Shown here piece by piece: positions 1 to 7,167 of a stretch of DNA of 47,020 bases (its first letter is position 1; each line of letters opens with the position of its first letter). The notes beneath the pieces are model-generated. The model was given only the letters and a program-made list of their open reading frames with translations, had not been told where the DNA came from and searched no databases. The DNA is taken from the NCBI GenBank assembly GCA_945860745.1, contig CAMASH010000022.1, forward strand, positions 1 to 47,020, given 5' to 3'. This stretch comes from Chthoniobacter flavus (GTDB taxonomy: Bacteria; Verrucomicrobiota; Verrucomicrobiia; Chthoniobacterales; Terrimicrobiaceae). Made by a program: the position numbers and the translations under genes.

Positions 1-132
1 CGCTGAAAATCCGGCTCGAATGAGAGAATTTGCCCCCAGATCGCAAAAAGCCCCGGCCAACGCCGTGTCAGCCCATCCATTGACAAACTTTTCGGAATTT
101 TCCGACGCGATCCCGTTCTTTCCTTCCCCGCT

Positions 133-759
133 GTGATTTTTGCGGGCTACCGCCGGCACTTTTCCTACACCCCCCGCATCACCCACACCTCCGACGGTCA
201 TCCCGGCGATCCGGTCAATGTGGCTATCGAGGGAAGCGAGTCCGGGCTCCTCACGGCCATGAAAGCCGCCGGTTGGGATCCGGCCGACCCGGTCACTCTG
301 CAAAGCAGCCTGCGCATTGCGGCGGATTTCGTCCTCCGCCGGCCCTACGACGACGCGCCCGTCAGCGCCCTCTTCCTTGACGGTCGCAAACAGGACTTCG
401 CTTTTGAACTGCCCGTCGGAAACAGTCCGCGCCAGCGCCATCACGTCCGCTTCTGGAACCGCGACCGCCCGAAGGACGGACGTCCGGTCTGGGTGGGTTC
501 GGCCGCCTTTGACGAACGGGTCGGACTCAGTCACACCACCGGCCAGATCACCCACCACATCGGCCCCGACGTGGATGCCGAGCGGGACCTCATCATGACC
601 GGACTGAAAAAGGCCGGATGGGTTCAGCGGGAATTCTCCGTGGACGGATTCCACCAAAATCCGGAAGGCCGCAATGGCGGCGGGGATCTCTGGCGCACGG
701 ATGGACGCCTTGGTGCGATCGTTCTTCGTCCCGATGGGCCGGAACTCCGACCGGCTTGA
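133..759 (+). CDS. LssY C-terminal domain protein
   Basis: The 208-residue product resembles the LssY C-terminal domain, found alone or after membrane domains in bacteria and of unknown biochemical role. Support comes from the repeated pattern 'AGWDPADPVT..SSLRIA' near residues 45-65, 'RHHVRFW' near 103, 'VWVGSAAFDERVGLSHTTG' near 119 and 'THHIGPDVDAERD' near 140. The proposed start is a GTG at 133, which follows no clear ribosome-binding site. The same frame stays open back to base 7 (a TGA sits at 4-6) but has no ATG there, so the N-terminus may lie further upstream or the gene may be a 5'-truncated remnant. No membrane segment is visible. It reads toward the decayed insertion sequence that follows 20-50 bases later. 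Domain identity is fairly sure; the start is not. Confidence 0.7.
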   Translation: MIFAGYRRHFSYTPRITHTSDGHPGDPVNVAIEGSESGLLTAMKAAGWDPADPVTLQSSLRIAADFVLRRPYDDAPVSALFLDGRKQDFAFELPVGNSPRQRHHVRFWNRDRPKDGRPVWVGSAAFDERVGLSHTTGQITHHIGPDVDAERDLIMTGLKKAGWVQREFSVDGFHQNPEGRNGGGDLWRTDGRLGAIVLRPDGPELRPA

Positions 760-779
760 ACCCGACGGAAACCCGAGCA

Positions 780-1905
780 AAGGGTAAGCGGACTCTTTTG
801 ATGGAGAAGTCAGAGTCTCCAACGGCACTCTCGGAGAGAACCCTCTGGAGGTTCGCGGTCACTTCCGGATCGATTCGAACCATCGCGCTTCTGGCGCACG
901 AACCGGCAGGGGGCCAGTTGGTAAATCCGGCCGCGCGGCACCGGGGGGTTGAAGGAGAAGTCAAAGTCCTCCAGGCGGCGCGTGTCGCGGAAGCAGGCGG
1001 CCTTGTTGCGTCGGCCAACCTGCCGGGATGCCCGCACGTCGAGTTCGTCCTGGAGCCCATTGTTCCTCACGTATTTCACCCCGCTCGCCACCTTGCCTTT
1101 GTGCTGCGGGGCCGCCGGGCGGCAGGGCACCACGCACACCCCGTAATGCCGGCAGAAGTCGGCCAGCTTCGGATGAATCGCCGGGTCATACCAGTCGGCC
1201 TTCAATACCGCCGCCTTCAGGTTGTCCAGGTTGAGCACCGCCGCAACCCCGCCAAAATAGTGGAACCCGTTTTCCAGACACCGCAAAAACGTCTCCGTGT
1301 CCTGCCTCATCACCGCTTCGCGATACCCCTTGCGCAAATAGCTCGGCACGATCCGAAACACCCGGCTCCGCCGCCTCCGCCCTCCACGTCCTCGATCATC
1401 GCTCCCAGTCCAAAATCCACCTGCCCTCCTCCCCTGGCTGACACTGGACGCGCCACACCCGCTTCGGCTCCCGCGCTTTGAGCTTCGCCACATACCGCTT
1501 TACCGACTTGGTAGGAGGCTTGAAACCCGTGCTCCGCGACCAGATCCTGATAAATCCTCCGCGCGCTCAGTCCCCTGGCCACTTTGCCTGCGATCACCAC
1601 GGTCTGCTCCTCGCCCTGGCTCCTGGCCCTCGTTGCCACCAAGGGCCCTTCGGCCAAAATGGCCTCCCCCATGCCGGGGGTCACTTCCCCGGCGCACTTT
1701 GCCGCATGCCGCGCCACCATCCGCCGGTTTATCCCCAGTTCCCCGGCCATCCGCCTCAGCGACCACCCTTCTCATAAAGATTTCGTATCGTTTCCTGTTT
1801 GTTCACTTTCAGGACGTCATGGCCCCCATCCAAGCCCCTTTTCAGGGGTTCAAACAGGGACCTGGTTTCCGTCCAAAAGTGGTGCACTTTGGGTGATCGG
1901 CGACA
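780..1905 (-). mobile_element. decayed IS21-family insertion sequence
   Basis: A remnant of an IS21-type element, read on the minus strand. It contains a broken istA transposase frame and the first part of an istB helper frame. The right edge is placed near 1890-1905 because the neighbouring GIY-YIG protein loses family similarity there and the sequence changes to a 'GTGGTGCACTTT' motif facing outward. The left edge is guessed: similarity to IstB stops near 880 and no terminal repeat could be identified, so the element was probably truncated by deletion. No target-site duplication was found. It cannot transpose by itself. Confidence 0.7.
810..1806 (-). pseudogene. istA: istA transposase pseudogene fused to istB fragment
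   Basis: IS21 IstA is a DDE transposase with an N-terminal HTH; IstB is its AAA+ helper. Read from a GTG at 1806, the frame begins VNKQETIRNLYEKG and then hits a TGA after one missing base; in the next frame it continues as MAGELGINRRMVARHAAKCA (HTH), then GLSARRIYQDLVAEHGF and QVDFGLGAMI. A further frameshift near 1330-1400 leads into VPSYLRKGYREAVMRQDTETF, NLDNLKAAVLKADWYDP, HYGVCVVPC and HKGKVASGVKYV. Directly after this the frame changes from IstA to a typical IstB start (RRLEDFDFSFNP, then FVRQKRD) without the AAA+ Walker motifs. So at least two frameshifts, one internal deletion and a 3' truncation are visible. Confidence 0.8.
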
Positions 1906-2053
1906 AGACAAGAACCCACGGACCGTTTTTTCGTGTGAATTTACCAGCGACCTTGTCGGTGCGGTTGTGGCTGGCGACCCGGAGTTCGAGGTTGTCCGTC
2001 TGGCCGATAGAGAATTTGCCAGACGGATTTTGGAGAAGGTAGACCCAATTCAC
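1850..2053 (-). pseudogene. GIY-YIG endonuclease, truncated by the IS
   Basis: The first 49 residues match the small stand-alone GIY-YIG nuclease family (UvrC-N-terminal fold): MNWVYLLQNPSGKF, IGQTDNLELRVASHN and a KNGPWVLV strand. After residue 49 (about base 1906) the similarity ends and the frame runs into insertion-sequence DNA (LSPITQSAPLLDGNQVPV), so the C-terminal half with the catalytic glutamate is lost. The second motif, normally YIG or YVG, reads SIG here, so the catalytic tyrosine is also missing. The ATG at 2053 lies 11 bases from the tRNA 3'-end copy at 2064, i.e. before island insertion this gene sat directly downstream of tRNA-Asn on the same strand. Confidence 0.75.
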
Positions 2054-2063
2054 AGTCTGCGAG

Positions 2064-2084
2064 AATGGCTCCTGAGGTAGGACT
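2064..2084 (-). repeat. attL: copy of tRNA-Asn 3' end
   Basis: Reads on the minus strand AGTCCTACCTCAGGAGCCA followed by TT: the 3' part of the T-arm, the 3' acceptor strand, the discriminator base and CCA of tRNA-Asn. It is identical to 9995-10015. The bases to its right (island side) do not continue as tRNA. This marks the left end of the integrated element. Confidence 0.85.
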
Positions 2085-2195
2085 CGGGCGTCTATCTCAC
2101 TTATTTACAGGTAAATATAACGAGTATTGATCTGTTGGCAAGTGCTAATCGTGCCGACTTCCATACGACTCAAACGAACGCTTTCACTACAATCT
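2085..2195. other. left-end non-coding region of the island
   Basis: AT-rich DNA between attL and the left arm-type repeats. It holds a near-palindrome at 2103-2116 (ATTTAC-AG-GTAAAT), 19 bases inside attL, which could bind an integrase or excision factor. The short open frame running through 2127-2336 has no family resemblance and no ribosome-binding site and is not considered a gene. Confidence 0.4.
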
Positions 2196-2219
2196 GCTGG
2201 CAATTTTGCTGGCAATTTT
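2196..2219 (+). repeat. left pair of 12-bp repeats, candidate integrase arm sites
   Basis: Two tandem copies of GCTGGCAATTTT (2196-2207 and 2208-2219), 112 bases inside attL. A matching tandem pair lies 54-58 bases inside attR at 9918-9941. The same 12-base spacing at both ends of a tyrosine-integrase element is what arm-type binding sites look like in lambda-like and ICE att regions. This function is inferred. Confidence 0.55.
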
Positions 2220-2374
2220 GCCCTCTTACTTCAGTCCGGCCATAAGCAGATCCTTGATTGCTCCACGCGTCTTTGGGAGAATCTGCCAACAGCTCTCAAA
2301 TCCGCTATTCTCGCCATCGTTTCATCAAAGGGATAATTTTTTTCTGACAGATTAAAAACCGCATATAGTAACAT

Positions 2375-2411
2375 GATAATCGGACGGTAACATTCTTGTT
2401 GTTATCGTCCG
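2375..2411 (+). promoter_or_regulatory. -10-like box and inverted-repeat operator of the AbiE-like pair
   Basis: A GATAAT (2375-2380) is followed at once by an inverted repeat: CGGACGGTAAC at 2381-2391 and GTTATCGTCCG at 2401-2411, matching at 10 of 11 positions around a 9-base spacer. It lies 25 bases before the start of the antitoxin-like gene. AbiEi-type antitoxins repress their own promoter by binding inverted repeats, so this is the likely autoregulatory operator. No convincing -35 box was found. Confidence 0.55.
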
Positions 2412-2435
2412 TGAATCACATTACATTCCCCACGT

Positions 2436-3485
2436 TTGAAAGCACTTTTCGAAAAACACTTGGGAGAATACCTTGATCGGGTAACGGGATTGAAAATCAC
2501 TTTTTCTCCGTGTTCCCTCTCCAAGCTGCCTTTCTTTTTACGTGGTCGATATGATCTGACTGCGGGAGATTTTTTCGGGCAAAAGCTCCTGTTTTTTTCT
2601 CCCCGCAGTGATTTTGACGATTGGACGCCTTCGGTAATCCAGAATGATCGTCGGCAACTGGAAGAGATTTCCCATCTTTCTCCTGTGTTTGTCAACGACC
2701 GCATTCCGTCGAATCAAAGAGACCGCTTCATTCGGCTGCGGCTCCCATTTATAGTGCCGGGGACACAACTGTATTTGCCCGACCTCTTGATGGATTTGCG
2801 GGAACACTTTGTGGGCGAGCGATCCAGCCCTGGCGAAAAATTGAGCCCCTCGGCCCAACACCTTTTCCTGATGGCCGTTGAACAACGCATCGGCCGTTTC
2901 GACAATGCTCAAGCGTTGGCGCAAAAGATCAACTACTCCGCCATGACGATTGGCCGGGCAATGGACGAATTGGAAGTGGCCGGCCTGGCGCGGATCGCCC
3001 GCAGTGGAAAGACCAAGGCGCTCATTTTCGGGACCGAAAATGAGCCCGTGCAATGGCGAACACTATGGGAACGTGCCCTACCCCTCCTGCGTTCCCCCGC
3101 GCGACGGGCGTTCCCGCTTTATGAATGCCCCTCCCATTTGACCGCACCGGCAAGATTGGGTGGAATCAGTGCCCTTGCCCGCTACTCCATGCTCAGCGAT
3201 CCGAAGATTGAAACATGGGTGGTCGGTTCGGAATGGTATCGTGGAAATGCCGTTGCATTTGAAGGGGCCGAGGCTCCCGGGCCGGACTGGGGCAACGAAA
3301 GCCTCGAAATCTGGAGTTATGATCCCGGCCTTTCAGGGACTTCCGAAAGCTCGTGGATACGTGGTGAGTATGCCACACGCGGTGGGATTGTAGACCGACT
3401 TTCGCTCTACCTCGCCCTGCGCGGATCCAATGATGAGCGGGTGGAACAGGCGTTGGAAAAAATGATCGGAGACATCACATGGTAA
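2436..3485 (+). CDS. AbiEi-like winged-helix antitoxin/regulator
   Basis: A 349-residue protein, first gene of a two-gene pair with the nucleotidyltransferase that follows; the stop overlaps the next start by 7 bases. I recall its like as the usual partner of such nucleotidyltransferases in many bacteria, where it is thought to be the antitoxin and transcriptional repressor. Residues 85-125 hold the conserved stretch 'RLRLPFIVPGTQLYLPDLLMDLRE'-like core, residues 138-200 form a winged HTH (recognition-helix region NYSAMTIGRAMDELEVAGL followed by a basic wing GKTKALIF), and the C-terminus ends in a typical 'ER.EQALEKMIGDI.W' motif. The start is a TTG at 2436, the only plausible start after an in-frame stop at 2412-2414; no good ribosome-binding site. 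Upstream lies an inverted-repeat operator, consistent with self-repression. Exact Pfam family is not verified. Confidence 0.65.
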   Translation: MKALFEKHLGEYLDRVTGLKITFSPCSLSKLPFFLRGRYDLTAGDFFGQKLLFFSPRSDFDDWTPSVIQNDRRQLEEISHLSPVFVNDRIPSNQRDRFIRLRLPFIVPGTQLYLPDLLMDLREHFVGERSSPGEKLSPSAQHLFLMAVEQRIGRFDNAQALAQKINYSAMTIGRAMDELEVAGLARIARSGKTKALIFGTENEPVQWRTLWERALPLLRSPARRAFPLYECPSHLTAPARLGGISALARYSMLSDPKIETWVVGSEWYRGNAVAFEGAEAPGPDWGNESLEIWSYDPGLSGTSESSWIRGEYATRGGIVDRLSLYLALRGSNDERVEQALEKMIGDITW

Positions 3486-4237
3486 AGGGACTCGAAATCT
3501 TTCGCGATTACTTCGTCGAATACGCGGAGAATTACGTTCTGATCGGCGGAACGGCTTGCGACTTGGCATTTTCCTTGGCCAGCCAGGAATTTCGCGTCAC
3601 CAAGGATCTTGATATTGTTCTCGTCATCGAAGCCATGAACGAAAGGTTTGCCAGAACGTTTTGGTCCTTCGTCAAAGATGGCGGCTACAAACACCGGAGG
3701 CGCGGTGAGGATGGAGAAATGCAGTTCTATCGGTTTTCGGAGCCCGACAACTCCACCTTTCCGATTCAGTTGGAACTCTTTTCCAAAAAACCTGACCTGT
3801 TAACGCCTTTGGCTGACGGTCCGCTGACGCCGATTCCGATTAGCGGGGAAGGTTCGAGTTTGTCCGCGATTTTACTGGGTGAAGACTACTACGGACTGAT
3901 CCGACAGGAGCGCGCCATCCGCGAGGGCGTCAGTTTCCTCAAACCAGAAGCCCTGATCCCTTTGAAGGCAGCGGCCTGGCTTGATTTAACAAGGCGGAAA
4001 AGCGCTGGCGAAATCGTTGACTCCAAAGACATCCAGAAACACAGGAGGGACGTTTTTCGACTCTTCACCTTGCTGACGGCAGACACCCGTATCGTGCTAT
4101 CTCCGACGATTCAAAACGACCTTCGGGGGTTCGTGGAAGCGATGCGCACGACCCCACCTGAATTGCTGGCACTGAACATACGGGGCATTTCGTCTGAAGA
4201 AATGTTGGCGGCGCTCGCTCAAATCTACAGCCTTTGA
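3479..4237 (+). CDS. AbiEii-like nucleotidyltransferase, probable toxin
   Basis: A 252-residue Pol-beta-fold nucleotidyltransferase. The diagnostic motif is GGTACDLAF at residues 23-31, followed by the metal-binding carboxylate motif TKDLDIVL at 41-48. Further conserved patches are FPIQLELFS near 98 and 'RK..GE.VDSKDIQKHRRDVFRL' near 170-195, typical of AbiEii/MenA-type toxins. Such enzymes transfer nucleotides, e.g. to tRNA acceptor ends, and stop growth until neutralised or during phage infection. The gene overlaps its regulator by 7 bases and has GGAG 11 bases before the ATG, so the two are translationally coupled in a type IV-like toxin-antitoxin operon. The key aspartates are present, so the enzyme is probably active. 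The toxin role is inferred from family and pairing. Confidence 0.7.
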   Translation: MVKGLEIFRDYFVEYAENYVLIGGTACDLAFSLASQEFRVTKDLDIVLVIEAMNERFARTFWSFVKDGGYKHRRRGEDGEMQFYRFSEPDNSTFPIQLELFSKKPDLLTPLADGPLTPIPISGEGSSLSAILLGEDYYGLIRQERAIREGVSFLKPEALIPLKAAAWLDLTRRKSAGEIVDSKDIQKHRRDVFRLFTLLTADTRIVLSPTIQNDLRGFVEAMRTTPPELLALNIRGISSEEMLAALAQIYSL

Positions 4238-4341
4238 ATCTCGATTTGAACGCGCGATGCCAGAATCGTCGCCCTGGATTCAGCAGGGCCACAGTCTGGC
4301 TAAAGGATGCGCGGTTGCGGGCATTCCGACTTTCATAAATC

Positions 4342-4357
4342 AGCTCCCAACTGGGAG
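4342..4357. repeat. short palindrome before the CBASS remnant
   Basis: GCTCCCA-AC-TGGGAGC, a 7-bp perfect stem with a 2-base spacer, in the 146-base gap between the toxin gene and the next reading frame. It is too tight for a normal terminator loop and may be a protein-binding site or the scar of a rearrangement. No other signal was seen in this gap. Confidence 0.3.
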
Positions 4358-4383
4358 CAGGCAGTGCGTTTTTATCCGCCAGA

Positions 4384-4962
4384 GTGGCGGGGATGAAAGC
4401 ACACATACATCCCGAAAACGACATCCGCCACTCCGACCGCCGTCACCCGGTGGATTTTCTTGAACCCCTTCCGACACCCGACGATCAGCTTCACCGTATT
4501 TGTGAAGTCCTGAGCCGAACGTTCGGCTGGGTGGCCAAGGCGGACACCGTTGAACAAAAAGGACTCCGGGCTTCCGTGGTTCTCTACTGCGTCAGGGCCG
4601 ACTTGCTTGGCACGGACACCCTGGAGGAACTCGGGGCAACCTGCAAGTTCTCCGATTACCACACCGGATTAGAGCATTTCTTCACGTATGCGCAGAGGAC
4701 GGGATTGAAGGAACGAATCGTATTCCACGACAACTACGCCGCCTCGGCCCTGCCCGCGCACTCGACCGGTGCGGTCGAAATCTTTGACCCAGTGAATCCT
4801 GAGAACAACGTGGCCTCGACCATGACCGACGCCACTCGGCGAACGTTCGTGGAGCTGGCCGACCGAGCACTCGATGCCCTCAGCTACGCGCGCACCTGCC
4901 AAACCAAAGGTGATGCGCTCGAATGCTGGCAAGAAGTGATGGGAGCAACCTTTAACGCCTGA
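4384..4962 (+). CDS. chimeric frame ending in a CBASS CD-NTase C-terminus
   Basis: A 192-residue frame with two unlike halves. From about residue 93 to the end it reads like the C-terminal helical domain of a cGAS/DncV-like nucleotidyltransferase of the CdnC/CdnD kind: HFFTYAQRTGLKERIVFHDNY, then VEIFDPVNPENNVAS, then a helix 'FVELADRALDALSYA' and the end 'KGDALECWQEVMGATF'. The catalytic half (GS motif and DxD) is absent. Residues 1-90 instead suggest a DNA-binding protein, with a possible HTH around 'LRASVVLYCVRADLLGTDTLEELG'. The junction falls near base 4660. The start is GTG 4384 or ATG 4393; the frame is open only from 4339. It cannot make a cyclic nucleotide. Six bases separate it from the next gene, which begins with a HORMA fragment, as in a CBASS operon. 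HTH reading is weak; CD-NTase reading is moderate. Confidence 0.55.
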   Translation: MAGMKAHIHPENDIRHSDRRHPVDFLEPLPTPDDQLHRICEVLSRTFGWVAKADTVEQKGLRASVVLYCVRADLLGTDTLEELGATCKFSDYHTGLEHFFTYAQRTGLKERIVFHDNYAASALPAHSTGAVEIFDPVNPENNVASTMTDATRRTFVELADRALDALSYARTCQTKGDALECWQEVMGATFNA

Positions 4963-4968
4963 TCCGAC

Positions 4969-6081
4969 ATGAGCTTTACGATGACCCGAACGGCGAGTGA
5001 GTCTTTCACGCTCACTCATGCCAAATACCTAGCCTCCAAAGTTACCGCCGACATGCTGCGCTGTCTGCAAAACTACGGGCGACCCGCCCAGGCGAACATC
5101 AACAACTACGGGACGGAACTTTTTCAAAAACCCGCCGGTCGGCTGATCCTGTTCCTGCTGGCAGGAGCCTTGGTCTTCGCCTTCCTCTTTTCGGGGAAAG
5201 GCCACCGCTCGACTGAGGCCATCAATCCCGCTGTTCCCGCACAGGCAACCACGGCGAAGGGATACAGCTTCACCGAGGAAATTCCGGTCACTCCCCCTGC
5301 GCGGCCACCCGCCCCGCCTCCCAAGGTGGCCGACAGTTCGGCCTCACGGTCATCATCGACACCCAAGCCACCGCCGCCAATTCCCCAGGCCATCTTTGCC
5401 ACGCGGGAGGTGGCCCGCAGCGAATCGTATCTTCCCTTCGGGCGGCTTCTCCGGTGCGAACTGGTCAACACGGTCGATTCCACCAACATCGAAACCCCAA
5501 TCATTGGACTCATCACCGAGGAGGTCTGGCACGATGGCAGATTGATCATCCCGGCAGGAACGGAAGTTCACGGCATTGCCCAGAAGACTGCCGCCCGCGA
5601 ACGGATTGGCTCCGAGAGGAAATGGGTAATCGTGTTCCAGGACGGCCGGGAATTGCCGCTCAACGGCACGGTCCTTGATTACGCGCCTGAGGCGGCGAAA
5701 CCGGGAGGCTGGAGCGAAACCGATGGTTCCGCTGGGCTTCGCGGTTACATGATCGCTTCTGACAAATTCGCCGAGGCGAAGGCGGTTCTTGCCGCCATGA
5801 TTTCGGCGGGAGCCAGGGCGTTTCCGCAGACAACGAATCTGATTTCTCCACTGACCGGGGGAGCGACCCAGATCCAGAACGGCGGGTTTACCGATGCGAT
5901 TTCCGCAGGGATCCAAGCCGGCGGGCAGATTTATTCCCAGCGTCTTTTGGAGAGTCTGAAAAACGATCCGTATTACGTCCGGGTTCCTGCCGGGACGCTT
6001 TTTTATCTCTACGTCACCCAAACCGTGGACTTGCAAAAGGCCACAATCGGACTCTCAGCCTCAAACCCAACAAACCCATGA
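4969..6081 (+). CDS. HORMA N-terminal fragment fused to VirB10/TrbI-like protein
   Basis: The first ~52 residues (MSFTMTRTASESFTLTHAKY, then LASKVTADMLRCLQNYGRP and INNYGTELF) look like the N-terminus of the HORMA protein of type III CBASS operons. At about base 5125 the frame passes into a VirB10/TrbI-like protein: a membrane helix at 57-75 (GRLILFLLAGALVFAFLF), a proline-rich periplasmic stretch to ~135, and a C-terminal domain with 'GRLLRCELVNTVDSTNIETPIIGLITEEVW', 'IIPAGTEVHG', 'WVIVFQDGRELPLNGTVLDY' and a closing 'VRVPAGTLFYLYVTQTVDL'. VirB10 spans the periplasm in type IV secretion. The start codon now belongs to the CBASS part, so transcription and translation of the VirB10 part depend on it. 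The 3' end overlaps the lipoprotein gene by 4 bases (ATGA). No other core secretion gene is in the window. Confidence 0.65.
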   Translation: MSFTMTRTASESFTLTHAKYLASKVTADMLRCLQNYGRPAQANINNYGTELFQKPAGRLILFLLAGALVFAFLFSGKGHRSTEAINPAVPAQATTAKGYSFTEEIPVTPPARPPAPPPKVADSSASRSSSTPKPPPPIPQAIFATREVARSESYLPFGRLLRCELVNTVDSTNIETPIIGLITEEVWHDGRLIIPAGTEVHGIAQKTAARERIGSERKWVIVFQDGRELPLNGTVLDYAPEAAKPGGWSETDGSAGLRGYMIASDKFAEAKAVLAAMISAGARAFPQTTNLISPLTGGATQIQNGGFTDAISAGIQAGGQIYSQRLLESLKNDPYYVRVPAGTLFYLYVTQTVDLQKATIGLSASNPTNP

Positions 6082-6845
6082 AATACCTCATCACCATCCT
6101 CACCCTTTGCCTGTGCTCGGCATGCGCCACTCGCAAGGCGGTCAAAATTCCGTCGAACCCCGCTGTTGCTGGCGTTTCCCGAAACGACATGCCAGGCGTG
6201 AGGGTCCCGGAAACCGTGAAAGCATATCCGGCAGGCCGCTACACGGATCCGAATTACCCGGATGAAATGCACGAACGGCACACGGTCTATCGCCGGGAAC
6301 AGTCCGCCGATTGGAATTACCGTCCATCGGAACCCTACACGCTGCCGCTTGGTCCGACCGCGGCAAAGTCCAATCCCTCGCCAGGTTTCTACAAGGTAGC
6401 GGACGAGGAGCAGCGTAACGCCCAGCAGAAAGCGTATGCAGAAGCTCTCCTGGAACAAAACCGCGCCATGAAAAAGCGCGTCGAAGATTTGCAGCAGGAG
6501 GCCGCCAAGGTGCCCGAACTCCGGCAAGAGGTCGAGCGCCTCAAGAGCCAGCCCGATTTTACTCCGTCGCCGTTTCCGAGTCCCGCCGAACCCTCGAACG
6601 ACGATGCCTTCTCCTCCGCAGAGCCGCCGCTCCCGGAGGGGGAGGGAATTTCAGACCCGTGCGGGATTATCCTCTTCGCTGAGGACAACGATGAGAGCCA
6701 GGCATTCCTGCTCTCCCAGATGCAGCTCAACGACGAGTTCATAGCCGAACTCGAATCCCTGGAGCGACGCAGACGGGAATCGCTTTTCCCCGCTCCGCTC
6801 CTCCGCCGCAAGCAATTCGCATTTCTCACCAAAAACATTCTATGA
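6078..6845 (+). CDS. predicted lipoprotein of the conjugation-like cluster
   Basis: A 255-residue protein with a lipoprotein signal: short basic start, hydrophobic stretch ITILTLCLC and lipobox SAC with Cys at residue 16. After the lipid anchor comes a Pro/Tyr-rich region and then a coiled-coil-like helix around residues 110-155 (EEQRNAQQKAYAEALLEQNR, then RVEDLQQEAAKVPELRQEVE). It overlaps the VirB10-like gene upstream and the next gene downstream by 4 bases each, so it is in the same operon and is probably an outer-membrane accessory (TrbH/VirB7-like role by context only). Residues ~157-192 (TPSPFPSPAEP ... PPLPEGEG) look like the translation of a GC-rich intergenic repeat inserted in frame. 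No family was recognised. Confidence 0.6.
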   Translation: MKYLITILTLCLCSACATRKAVKIPSNPAVAGVSRNDMPGVRVPETVKAYPAGRYTDPNYPDEMHERHTVYRREQSADWNYRPSEPYTLPLGPTAAKSNPSPGFYKVADEEQRNAQQKAYAEALLEQNRAMKKRVEDLQQEAAKVPELRQEVERLKSQPDFTPSPFPSPAEPSNDDAFSSAEPPLPEGEGISDPCGIILFAEDNDESQAFLLSQMQLNDEFIAELESLERRRRESLFPAPLLRRKQFAFLTKNIL

Positions 6846-7123
6846 AAACCACCAAACCAGCCAACGTCACAGTCACCCTCGATGAGGACACCTTTGCCAC
6901 CTTCACGGAGGCATCGGAAATCGTCGAGAAAGCCGGAATCCGCGTTCCCACCAGTCAGCTTGTTCAAACCATGCTGAACGCGGAGATCCAGCGCCTCAGC
7001 GCCCGGAAAATTGCCCAGCGATTCCTGAAATCCGTCATCCAGCAAATCGGCGGATTGCAGAACGGAGCCCTCGACGACGAGGACGAAGAGACCATCCCGC
7101 AAGTCCGTGCCACCAAAGCCTGA
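6842..7123 (+). CDS. small hypothetical protein of the island operon
   Basis: A 93-residue protein starting with an ATG that overlaps the stop of the lipoprotein gene (ATGA). It begins with a ribbon-like beta stretch (ANVTVTLDEDTFATFTEA) followed by helices ending in a run of acidic residues (DDEDEE) and a basic tail. The beginning resembles ribbon-helix-helix or accessory proteins of mobile elements but no family can be named. It is the last gene of the tight operon that starts with the CBASS remnant. Confidence 0.5.
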   Translation: MKTTKPANVTVTLDEDTFATFTEASEIVEKAGIRVPTSQLVQTMLNAEIQRLSARKIAQRFLKSVIQQIGGLQNGALDDEDEETIPQVRATKA

Positions 7124-7167
7124 ATTTCGAAAACCGAAACCGTCCTAACGCCGGACTACGGGGCCGC

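Noticed and set aside
2127-2336. 69-residue frame in the island's left end
   Set aside because: No family resemblance, no ribosome-binding site, and it covers the probable integrase arm sites.
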